6,491 nucleotides of DNA from the NCBI GenBank assembly GCA_003228415.1, contig QIDL01000412.1, forward strand, positions 1-6,491, written 5' to 3'. The notes beneath the pieces were generated by a model. The model did not search any database. It was not told the origin of the DNA and saw only the letters and a list, made by a program, of their open reading frames with translations. Positions 1-4,800 of this stretch are shown one piece after another (the first letter of the stretch is position 1; each line of letters opens with the position of its first letter). The position numbers were made by a program, and so were the translations under genes. Origin of the DNA: Gammaproteobacteria bacterium. GTDB lineage: Bacteria; Pseudomonadota; Gammaproteobacteria; Pseudomonadales; Azotimanducaceae.

Positions 1-1
1 G

Positions 2-943
2 CTGCTCTCCATCGTTGCGCTGGTGTATCAGAGCTATGCTACCAGCGGGGTGATCAGCTTCGACTACCATGTGTTGCTCGATGCTGAGATCGCGCCGGAG
101 ACCGGCTTCTGGATCATGCTTGGCTTTTTCATCGCCTTCGTGGTGAAGCTGCCCGCGGTGCCGTTCCACACCTGGTTGCCCGATGCCCACACCCAGGCTC
201 CAACGGCGGGCAGTGTGATTCTGGCCGGAATCATGTTGAAGACGGGCGCCTACGGACTGATCCGGTTTGTGGTGCCGCTGTTTGAAGAGGCCGCTGAAGA
301 TTTCCGTTGGCCGGCCATGCTGCTCGGCGCAATCAGTGTGATCTACGGTGGCTACATGGCGTTCAGCCAGACGGACTTCAAACGGCTGATCGCGTACAGC
401 AGCGTCAGCCATATGGGATTCGTACTGCTCGGTGTGTTTGCCTGGAATCAGTTGGCGCTGCAGGGATCGATCGTGCAGATACTGGCACACGGATTCTCCG
501 CGGGTGCACTGTTCATGCTTGCCGGGGCATTGCAGGAACGCCTGCACAGCCGGGAAATGTCAGATATGGGCGGCTTGTGGGTGCAAGCGCCGCGAATGGG
601 CGTGGTTGCCATGTTCTTCGTGGTGGCGTCGCTGGGTATGCCGGGTCTTGGTACCTTTGTCGGCGAGTTTCTGGTATTGCTGGGGGCCTTCCAGGTGGAC
701 GTCAACCTTACCGTGGTGGCGGCGATCGGCATCATCTTCGCTGCGGTGTACGCGCTGTCGCTCATGCAGCGGTCGTTTCAGGGCCCGTTCGAGCATGATA
801 TTCAAATCACGGATTTCGGGGCACGGGAGATGTCCGTGATGATACTGATGATGCTGGGTCTGGTCTGGCTGGGTGTGTTTCCGCAACCGGTGCTGAATCT
901 GGCGGCAGCCACCCTTACAGGTTTGTCGGTAGGTGGGCCATGA
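2..943 (+). CDS. nuoM: NADH-quinone oxidoreductase subunit M, 3' part (5' end outside window)
   Basis: This is a membrane-arm subunit of respiratory complex I, an antiporter-like proton channel in the inner membrane. About 313 codons are present in an open frame running in from the left edge, so the GTG at 23 is an internal Val and not the start. The fragment begins shortly before TM7. Visible hallmarks are FVVKLPAVPFHTWLPDAH with the TM7 lysine (codon 146-148, equivalent to E. coli NuoM Lys234), GIMLKTGAYG with the TM8 lysine (239-241), FKRLIAYSSVSHMGFV, and the late glutamate in GTFVGEF (codon 665-667). By comparison with E. coli NuoM (about 509 residues), some 185 N-terminal residues are missing, including the TM5 glutamate. 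NuoL and ND4-type Mrp subunits are related, but these motifs and the nuoN gene directly downstream fit NuoM. The stop TGA overlaps the nuoN start as ATGA, which suggests translational coupling. Confidence 0.97.
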   Translation: MLSIVALVYQSYATSGVISFDYHVLLDAEIAPETGFWIMLGFFIAFVVKLPAVPFHTWLPDAHTQAPTAGSVILAGIMLKTGAYGLIRFVVPLFEEAAEDFRWPAMLLGAISVIYGGYMAFSQTDFKRLIAYSSVSHMGFVLLGVFAWNQLALQGSIVQILAHGFSAGALFMLAGALQERLHSREMSDMGGLWVQAPRMGVVAMFFVVASLGMPGLGTFVGEFLVLLGAFQVDVNLTVVAAIGIIFAAVYALSLMQRSFQGPFEHDIQITDFGAREMSVMILMMLGLVWLGVFPQPVLNLAAATLTGLSVGGP

Positions 944-2394
944 ACAGCGCTGATTTTCTGGCTCTCGCACCTTACCTGGTGGTTGCCGGGGGCATCCTGG
1001 TGCTGCTGCTCATCATATCGTACCGACGCGATATACGAGTGGTCGTCGCCACCACGGTACTTGTGTTGCTGGCCGGCTTCATCCTCGTTTGCATGGGTTT
1101 CAATGCGCCCCCCCATCAGGTAGCAGGCTTGCTGTTGATCGACGGCTACGGCCTGTTCATGAGCGGCCTGTTTCTGCTGGCGAGTATCGCGACGGCACTA
1201 CTGGGGTATGGCTACCTCCAGGGTCGGGGTGGCGAACAGGAAGAATTTTTCCTGTTACTTCTGCTCGCGACGCTGGGTGCCATGGTCACGGCGGTGGCGA
1301 GTCACTTCGCTGCTTTCCTGCTGGGTCTCGAGATCCTCTCGATTTCTCTGTATGTGCTGATCGCTTACTCGGAAGAAGGGCATCCACCGCTGGAAGCGGG
1401 ATTGAAGTATCTGGTGCTATCCGGCGTCGCATCCATCACCATGCTGTTTGGCTTTGCCCTGATATACAACGCCTCCGGTACGTTGACCATCACAGAGTTC
1501 GCCGCAGTCGAGTTGACCGCTCCTCGATCCGAGCTCTATATGCTGACAGGTCATGGGCTGTTTGTTGCCGGGATCGCTTTCAAGTTGTCGCTGGTGCCAT
1601 TCCATATGTGGACACCGGATGTGTATCAAGGTGCTCCCGCGCCGGTCAGTGGATTTCTGGCGACGGTTTCAAAGGGGGCCGTGTTTGCCTTCCTGCTGCG
1701 TTATGCGCTGGTCACCGACGTGCTCGAGTATCCGGCGATGTTCACCCTGATTGGGATTGTTGCCGGCTTGTCCATGATCGGTGGCAACCTGCTCGCCCTG
1801 TTGCAGGACAACGTCAAAAGGATGCTCGCATATTCGTCTATCGCCCACGCCGGTTATCTGCTTGTCGGTCTGCTCGCTGTGTCGAAGCTGACCGATCCGC
1901 TGTTGGCGGTGGAAGCGAGCATGGTCTATCTATCAGGTTATTTTCTGATGACCCTGGCAGCCTTCGGTGTCGTGAGCACTCTATCGGTACCGAGCGACGA
2001 ATCCGATGCCGAGGATATCGAGGCGTTCAAGGGTCTGTTCTGGCAGCGCCCGTTGAGTGCGGGGGTCCTGGCTATCGCGTTGTTGTCGTTGACCGGAATA
2101 CCGCTGACCGCCGGTTTCATCATAAAGTTCTACCTGTTGACGGCTGGCGCGGAAGGAGGGCTGTGGCTGCTGCTCTGGACACTGGTGGTTGGTAGCGCCA
2201 TCGCCGTTTACTACTATTTAAGGGTCATTCTAACCATGGTCCAGTCGTCCGAGTCGAGTCATGTATTCCCAGCCACCAGGCTCGGTTCGATGTCGGTATT
2301 GACCCTGATTGGAATTTCATTGATTTCATTCGGCGTATACCCGGCGCCGCTGATTGAAGTTGTCAGAACTGCCTTGGGTCTATCCGGAGGGTAG
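940..2394 (+). CDS. nuoN: NADH-quinone oxidoreductase subunit N
   Basis: This is a complete 484-residue subunit of complex I, almost the same length as E. coli NuoN (485). It forms one of the three antiporter-like proton channels of the membrane arm. Hydrophobic segments run throughout. The charged residues of the proton path are all present: Glu131 in LGLEILSISLYV (TM5), Lys215 in AFKLSLVPFHMWTPDVYQGA (TM7), Lys245 in ATVSKGAVF (TM8) and Lys396 in GFIIKFYLL (TM12), matching E. coli Glu133, Lys217, Lys247 and Lys395 from memory. The motif NVKRMLAYSSIAHAGYLL is at 291-308. The ATG overlaps the nuoM stop by 4 nt, and a purine-rich AGGTGGG lies just upstream inside nuoM. nuoN is normally the last gene of the nuo operon, so the operon proper probably ends here. 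No substitution or truncation is apparent. Confidence 0.98.
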   Translation: MNSADFLALAPYLVVAGGILVLLLIISYRRDIRVVVATTVLVLLAGFILVCMGFNAPPHQVAGLLLIDGYGLFMSGLFLLASIATALLGYGYLQGRGGEQEEFFLLLLLATLGAMVTAVASHFAAFLLGLEILSISLYVLIAYSEEGHPPLEAGLKYLVLSGVASITMLFGFALIYNASGTLTITEFAAVELTAPRSELYMLTGHGLFVAGIAFKLSLVPFHMWTPDVYQGAPAPVSGFLATVSKGAVFAFLLRYALVTDVLEYPAMFTLIGIVAGLSMIGGNLLALLQDNVKRMLAYSSIAHAGYLLVGLLAVSKLTDPLLAVEASMVYLSGYFLMTLAAFGVVSTLSVPSDESDAEDIEAFKGLFWQRPLSAGVLAIALLSLTGIPLTAGFIIKFYLLTAGAEGGLWLLLWTLVVGSAIAVYYYLRVILTMVQSSESSHVFPATRLGSMSVLTLIGISLISFGVYPAPLIEVVRTALGLSGG

Positions 2395-2404
2395 TTTGAG
2401 AGGG

Positions 2405-2445
2405 GCATCCGTGTGATGCGCAGTCAAAGTTCCGGCAAGCGGAAC
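2405..2445 (+). other. Two tandem short hairpins between nuoN and the first CBS gene
   Basis: Two perfect inverted repeats fill the 69-nt gap. The first is GCATC (2405-2409), loop CGTGT, GATGC (2415-2419). The second is GTTCCG (2429-2434), loop GCAAG, CGGAAC (2440-2445). No T-run follows either, so they do not look like a classical intrinsic terminator. The second hairpin ends four bases before the GAGGAAG ribosome binding site of the next gene. An mRNA-processing or stabilising element, or a translation-modulating one, is possible. The pairing is seen; the role is not known. Confidence 0.4.
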
Positions 2446-2449
2446 ATGT

Positions 2450-2456
2450 GAGGAAG
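2450..2456 (+). promoter_or_regulatory. Ribosome binding site of first CBS gene
   Basis: GAGGAAG lies 7 nt before the ATG at 2464 and fixes that start. No other ATG, GTG or TTG nearby in this frame is equally well placed. Confidence 0.75.
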
Positions 2457-2463
2457 ATAAGAT

Positions 2464-2895
2464 ATGTTTAGAAAATCCGTCAAGGTCGGGGATCACATGC
2501 TCAAGCGTCCCGTGCTGGTGAAACCGGATGACGACCTGTTTCACGCCATACATCAGATTCTCGCCTACAAGATATCCGGCGTGACCGTGGTCGATGAGAG
2601 GCACAAACCGGTAGGGATGCTATCCGAGCTCGACGTGCTCAAGGCAATTCTCCACCGTGAGTATTATCAGGAGGAGATCGGCATTTCGCTGGTCCGTGAC
2701 CACATGACTACCGACGTCGAGACTGTGGGCGTCGGCGACGACATCGTCGATGTGGCGCTGTCGATGCTCGACCACAAGCATCGCCGCCGTCCCGTTGTCG
2801 ACAGCCATGGTGTAGTAGTTGGGCAATTATCTTGCCGTAATTTGCTGAAAGGCATCAAGGAAATGGACAGGCCGGAGGACCCCCACGAGCGCTGA
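2464..2895 (+). CDS. Stand-alone protein with a pair of CBS domains
   Basis: This is a 143-residue soluble protein with no signal peptide or membrane segment. It consists almost entirely of two CBS motifs: CBS1 at about residues 7-65 (ISGVTVVDE, then VGMLSELDVLKAIL) and CBS2 at about 77-133 (VRDHMTTDVETVGVGDD, then RRRPVVD and GQLSCRNLLKGI). Such pairs (Bateman modules) usually bind AMP, ATP or related adenine nucleotides and act as energy sensors. CBS1 keeps the S-x-x-D ribose-binding pattern (Ser54, Asp57). In CBS2 the matching Asp is replaced by Asn126 and preceded by Cys124-Arg125. From memory, related gammaproteobacterial proteins also carry a C-R-polar sequence here, so this may be a subfamily trait. 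The start has a good GAGGAAG ribosome binding site. It lies 69 nt behind nuoN on the same strand without an evident terminator, so cotranscription with nuo is plausible. The target is unknown. Confidence 0.9.
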   Translation: MFRKSVKVGDHMLKRPVLVKPDDDLFHAIHQILAYKISGVTVVDERHKPVGMLSELDVLKAILHREYYQEEIGISLVRDHMTTDVETVGVGDDIVDVALSMLDHKHRRRPVVDSHGVVVGQLSCRNLLKGIKEMDRPEDPHER

Positions 2896-2897
2896 GG

Positions 2898-2960
2898 GAT
2901 GCTGGCATAGCGGTGGGTAGAAGCCGCTATCGCCTCAACAGAGGCGGCTATAGATGCTGG
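2898..2960 (+). repeat. 8-bp direct repeat enclosing two adjacent hairpins
   Basis: GATGCTGG occurs at 2898-2905 and again at 2953-2960. Between the copies are two abutting perfect inverted repeats: ATAGCGG (2907-2913) with CCGCTAT (2924-2930), loop 10 nt; and CGCCTC (2931-2936) with GAGGCG (2941-2946), loop AACA. AGCCGC (2922-2927) can pair instead with GCGGCT (2944-2949), so two mutually exclusive folds exist. No T-run follows the second stem, so termination of the upstream gene is possible but not convincing. The sequence is non-coding and starts right after the first CBS stop codon. Confidence 0.45.
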
Positions 2961-2966
2961 TAGAAT
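2958..2966 (+). promoter_or_regulatory. Predicted extended -10 promoter of the second CBS gene
   Basis: TGGTAGAAT fits the extended -10 consensus TGnTATAAT with one mismatch in the hexamer. No good -35 box lies 16-18 nt upstream, which extended -10 promoters tolerate. Transcription would start near 2973 and leave a leader of roughly 90 nt before the ATG at 3065. A weaker alternative is TTGTTA (3007-3012), a 17-nt spacer and AACAAT (3030-3035), which would give a leader of about 23 nt. Confidence 0.4.
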
Positions 2967-2999
2967 AAGGTGAGCTGTTTCTATCACCTTTCGATTCTA
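2961..2999 (+). promoter_or_regulatory. Long bulged inverted repeat (operator or leader hairpin)
   Basis: TAGAAT-AAGGTGA (2961-2973) pairs over 13 bp with TCACCTT (2984-2990) and ATTCTA (2994-2999). The only break is a 3-nt bulge TCG at 2991-2993, and the loop is 10 nt. The left arm contains the predicted -10 hexamer and ends at the predicted transcription start. As DNA, the AAGGTGA-N10-TCACCTT core has the form of a dimeric repressor site. As RNA transcribed from upstream, it would be a stable hairpin with only a poor T-run, so an intrinsic terminator is less likely. Confidence 0.45.
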
Positions 3000-3052
3000 G
3001 CGTTCGTTGTTATCCGTCGCCGACAGGAGAACAATAGGGCATTCCTTTCAAC

Positions 3053-3063
3053 GAGGGAGGAGG
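3053..3063 (+). promoter_or_regulatory. Purine-rich ribosome binding region of second CBS gene
   Basis: GAGGGAGGAGG directly precedes the ATG at 3065. The AGGAGG nearest the start is too close (1 nt), so the usable Shine-Dalgarno is probably GAGGG or GGGAGG, 4-7 nt upstream. The strong purine run supports the chosen start and suggests efficient translation. Confidence 0.7.
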
Positions 3064-3064
3064 A

Positions 3065-3499
3065 ATGCAGAGAGTCTGTGAAATTCTCGATCGCAAAGGC
3101 AGTCACATCTACAGCATTGATCCTGAGGACTCGGTCTACAATGCGATTGCCATGATGGCGGACAAGGAAGTGGGCGCACTGCTGGTCATGCGGGACAACC
3201 GGCCCGTCGGGATCATTTCGGAGCGGGATTACACTCGTAACGTCATCTTGAAAGATAAATCTTCCAAGGCGACGCGAGTTGAGGAAATCATGACATCCGA
3301 GCTGATCACCGTGTCGTCACACAAACACGTGGATGAATGTGTCTCGCTGATGAAAGAGCATCATATTCGCCACCTTCCGGTGAGCGACAATGGTGAGATT
3401 ACCGGGGTGTTGAGCCTGCGTGATCTGTTCTCTGCGATCATCGATGAGCAAGCCCATGCAATCGAAGATCTGCAGCACTACGTGCGGGGTGAAGTCTAG
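3065..3499 (+). CDS. Second stand-alone protein with a pair of CBS domains
   Basis: This is a 144-residue soluble protein made of two CBS motifs. CBS1 spans about residues 2-63 (YSIDPEDSVYNAIAMM, VGALLVM, then PVGIISERDYTRNVIL). CBS2 spans about 71-128 (VEEIMTSELITVSS, IRHLPV, then ITGVLSLRDLFSAII). Both motifs keep the S-x-R-D nucleotide-ribose pattern (Ser52-Asp55 and Ser117-Asp120), unlike the neighbouring CBS protein. The tail ending in IEDLQHYVRGE is of a kind often seen in small two-CBS proteins. Adenine nucleotide (AMP, ATP) or NAD(H) binding is the family expectation; no effector domain is attached, so it probably acts on a partner or as a homodimer. It sits 169 nt after the first CBS gene, in the same direction, behind its own predicted promoter and an inverted repeat, so it may be expressed separately. 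The two CBS proteins are only distantly similar, so a recent duplication is unlikely. Confidence 0.92.
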   Translation: MQRVCEILDRKGSHIYSIDPEDSVYNAIAMMADKEVGALLVMRDNRPVGIISERDYTRNVILKDKSSKATRVEEIMTSELITVSSHKHVDECVSLMKEHHIRHLPVSDNGEITGVLSLRDLFSAIIDEQAHAIEDLQHYVRGEV

Positions 3500-3508
3500 G
3501 TTCCCCAG

Positions 3509-3546
3509 CGACGACTGACTGCGAGCTATTCTTGCTGTAGTCGTCG
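3509..3546 (+). terminator. Stem-loop after the second CBS gene, possible terminator
   Basis: CGACGACT (3509-3516) pairs perfectly with AGTCGTCG (3539-3546). Inside, GCGAG (3521-3525) pairs with CTTGC (3531-3535) including one G-T wobble, around loop CTATT. The structure starts 10 nt after the stop codon, where a terminator would sit, but no T-run follows, so any termination would be inefficient or need Rho. It could also be a 3'-end stabiliser. There is no clear separate promoter between it and the GST gene. Confidence 0.4.
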
Positions 3547-3591
3547 GAATCCTGTGCGGGCTTGCCGGGTGGTGGCCAGGTGGAGATCGCT

Positions 3592-4176
3592 ATGAAGGTC
3601 TACGGGGACTCGATGTCGGGCAACTGCCTGAAAGTGCGCTACACGGCTGATTATCTGGGTCTCGACTACCAGTGGATTGATATCGACATTCTCAACGGCG
3701 AGTGTCGAACACCCGACTACCTCGCGAAGAATCCTGCCGGGCAGGTGCCGATGTTGGAGCTTGGGAATGGCCGCACGCTGGCTCAATCCAACGCCATCAT
3801 GGAGTTTCTCGCAGAGGGCAGCGTGCTGCTGCCCGCGGATACATACGATCGTGCCAAGGTCAACGAATGGCTGTTCTGGGAACAGTATAGCCACGAGCCA
3901 TACATTGCCGTGTGCCGCTTCGATATGGTTTATCGGGGCAAGCCCCGGGAACAACGGGAAGGCTGGAGAGTGGAGCGCGGGGAAGCCGCGCTCGACTTGA
4001 TGGAATCCTGGCTTGGCGACCGGGACTGGTTCGTTGGGAAAACGATCACCATTGCGGACGTGGCGTTAGTCGCCTACACCCGGCTCGCCGAAGAAGGCGG
4101 CTTCGATATTTCAGGCAGAGTGAGGGTCGCTCAGTGGATCGGTCGTTGCGAGCATGAGCTCGCAATCTCCGTTTAG
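3592..4176 (+). CDS. Glutathione S-transferase family protein
   Basis: This is a 194-residue cytosolic GST-type protein. The N-terminal thioredoxin-like domain (about 1-77) has the beta-alpha start MKVYGDSMSGNCLKV, the cis-proline loop GQVPML (Pro53) and the glutathione-contacting QSNAI (Gln65-Ser66), where many GSTs have Glu-Ser. The all-helical C-terminal domain contains FWEQYSHEPYIA (95-106), typical of one bacterial GST subgroup from memory, and the folding box TIADVAL (Thr153, Asp156). Likely catalytic candidates are Ser9, Asn11 or Cys12; which one acts cannot be settled here, nor can the substrate. I chose the ATG at 3592 because GGAG lies 6 nt upstream and the domain begins right there; a TTG at 3562 would only add ten unrelated residues. 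The gene converges with the DUF4124 gene and overlaps it by 4 nt. It is slightly short for the family but complete. Confidence 0.9.
   Translation: MKVYGDSMSGNCLKVRYTADYLGLDYQWIDIDILNGECRTPDYLAKNPAGQVPMLELGNGRTLAQSNAIMEFLAEGSVLLPADTYDRAKVNEWLFWEQYSHEPYIAVCRFDMVYRGKPREQREGWRVERGEAALDLMESWLGDRDWFVGKTITIADVALVAYTRLAEEGGFDISGRVRVAQWIGRCEHELAISV
4146..4165. terminator. Perfect 8-bp hairpin at the convergent junction, possible bidirectional terminator
   Basis: TTGCGAGC (4146-4153), loop ATGA, GCTCGCAA (4158-4165) form a perfect 8-bp stem with a tetraloop. It lies inside the last codons of the GST gene and begins 7 nt beyond the - strand stop codon of the DUF4124 gene. Because the stem is symmetrical it would form in transcripts from both strands. 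Neither side has a proper T-run (TCTCCGTTT on + is weak), so Rho-independent action is uncertain. Confidence 0.45.
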
Positions 4177-4706
4177 AGAGAATTGCTTTCCACGGCTTGT
4201 TTGAAGGATCGAACCTCTTCCTGAAACGCTTCCGGATCGCTGCAGGACTCGAGCACACCAATGCGCGCTGAAGAGATGGCACTCTGGCGTTCCTCGTCCG
4301 ACAGGTATCGGCGTTCGCCGCGATAACGGTCCCCGCGCCAGGCGGGCCGGTAGCCACCGCCGGTGGTTAAGTATACCGGTAGCCCGGTATGGAGTACGGC
4401 CAGCTGCTGGCGCGCATTGGCACAAGGACCGATGTGTTCGATGGGAAGAATCTGCGCGTCTTGATCGTGAAAGGAATCGGGTTTCCGGTCGTGTTCCCCA
4501 GCCTGCAGGATTGGAGTTTCCGAATCGGTCTCGGCGGCCGACTTCATCTCGACGCGCTGCGAAGGCACGCCGGCAGGTTCGAAATCGGTGTACTGGACCC
4601 TGCCGTTCTGGTCTATCCAGCGGTAGTACACGGTTTCTTCGGCCAGTGCGCTAAAGCTGAGAGAAAACAGAAGGGCAATTCCACAATACTTCGTCGACTT
4701 CTTCAT
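4173..4706 (-). CDS. DUF4124 domain-containing secreted protein
   Basis: This is a 177-residue protein of unknown function. Residues 1-22 form a clear Sec signal peptide: MKKSTK, a hydrophobic stretch, then cleavage predicted after ALA (Ala22). The cysteine at position 8 is too early for a lipobox, so it is probably periplasmic and soluble. The mature N-terminus has the DUF4124 signature VYYRWIDQNGRVQYTD (26-41), in which a short beta-hairpin is expected. The middle is polar and low in structure (about 50-90). The C-terminal part contains PCANARQQLAVL (94-105), an Arg/Tyr/Gly-rich stretch (117-134), YLSDEERQSAI (134-144) and ESCSDPEAF. The two mature cysteines, Cys95 and Cys155, could form a disulfide. 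CAGGG just upstream is a modest ribosome binding site. The stop codon overlaps the GST stop on the other strand. Family members are common in Gammaproteobacteria, but their role is not established. Confidence 0.85.
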   Translation of the reverse strand: MKKSTKYCGIALLFSLSFSALAEETVYYRWIDQNGRVQYTDFEPAGVPSQRVEMKSAAETDSETPILQAGEHDRKPDSFHDQDAQILPIEHIGPCANARQQLAVLHTGLPVYLTTGGGYRPAWRGDRYRGERRYLSDEERQSAISSARIGVLESCSDPEAFQEEVRSFKQAVESNSL

Positions 4707-4757
4707 GGACCCTGTATAGCAGCAATTCGAGCACCGGGGGTAGGGAAAAGGTAGTGG

Positions 4758-4786
4758 TTGATAGGCGAGGTGTAACCGGTTCTTAT
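4758..4786 (+). promoter_or_regulatory. Candidate sigma-70 promoter in the divergent intergenic region
   Basis: TTGATA (4758-4763, 5/6 to consensus) is followed after exactly 17 nt by TCTTAT (4781-4786, 4/6). Transcription would begin near 4793, only 8 nt before the ATG at 4801 and beyond its GGAG, which would favour the internal ATG at 4828 as the start. The 8-bp palindrome AACCGGTT (4774-4781) lies in the spacer and could be a protein site. No convincing promoter for the - strand gene was found in the same 94-nt gap. Confidence 0.35.
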
Positions 4787-4800
4787 GGAGTTTGCTGAAG

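Noticed and set aside
448..970. Open - strand frames of 105 and 136 codons opposite nuoM
   Set aside because: They lie fully antisense to a strongly conserved nuoM sequence, have compositions typical of shadow frames, and show no recognisable domain or start signal.
1089..2195. A 368-codon + strand frame inside nuoN
   Set aside because: It is out of frame with an intact nuoN carrying all proton-path residues; its Arg/Gly/Cys-rich translation is typical of a shadow frame in GC-rich DNA.
2970..3155. A 61-codon + strand frame starting in the CBS intergenic region
   Set aside because: It has no ribosome binding site, overlaps the second CBS gene out of frame, and its start lies inside the inverted repeat.
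2464..3499. Recent tandem duplication of a CBS gene
   Set aside because: The two proteins share only the general CBS pattern; their sequences and ribose-binding motifs differ too much for a recent copy.
3562..3591. Upstream TTG start for the GST gene
   Set aside because: It adds ten residues before the conserved first strand, whereas ATG 3592 has a well-spaced GGAG.
4389..4754. A 121-codon + strand frame opposite the DUF4124 gene
   Set aside because: The - strand product has a signal peptide and a DUF4124 signature, while this frame has neither a domain nor a ribosome binding site.
4774..4781. AACCGGTT palindrome as an operator on its own
   Set aside because: An 8-bp palindrome is expected by chance many times in a window this size; only noted as part of the candidate promoter.
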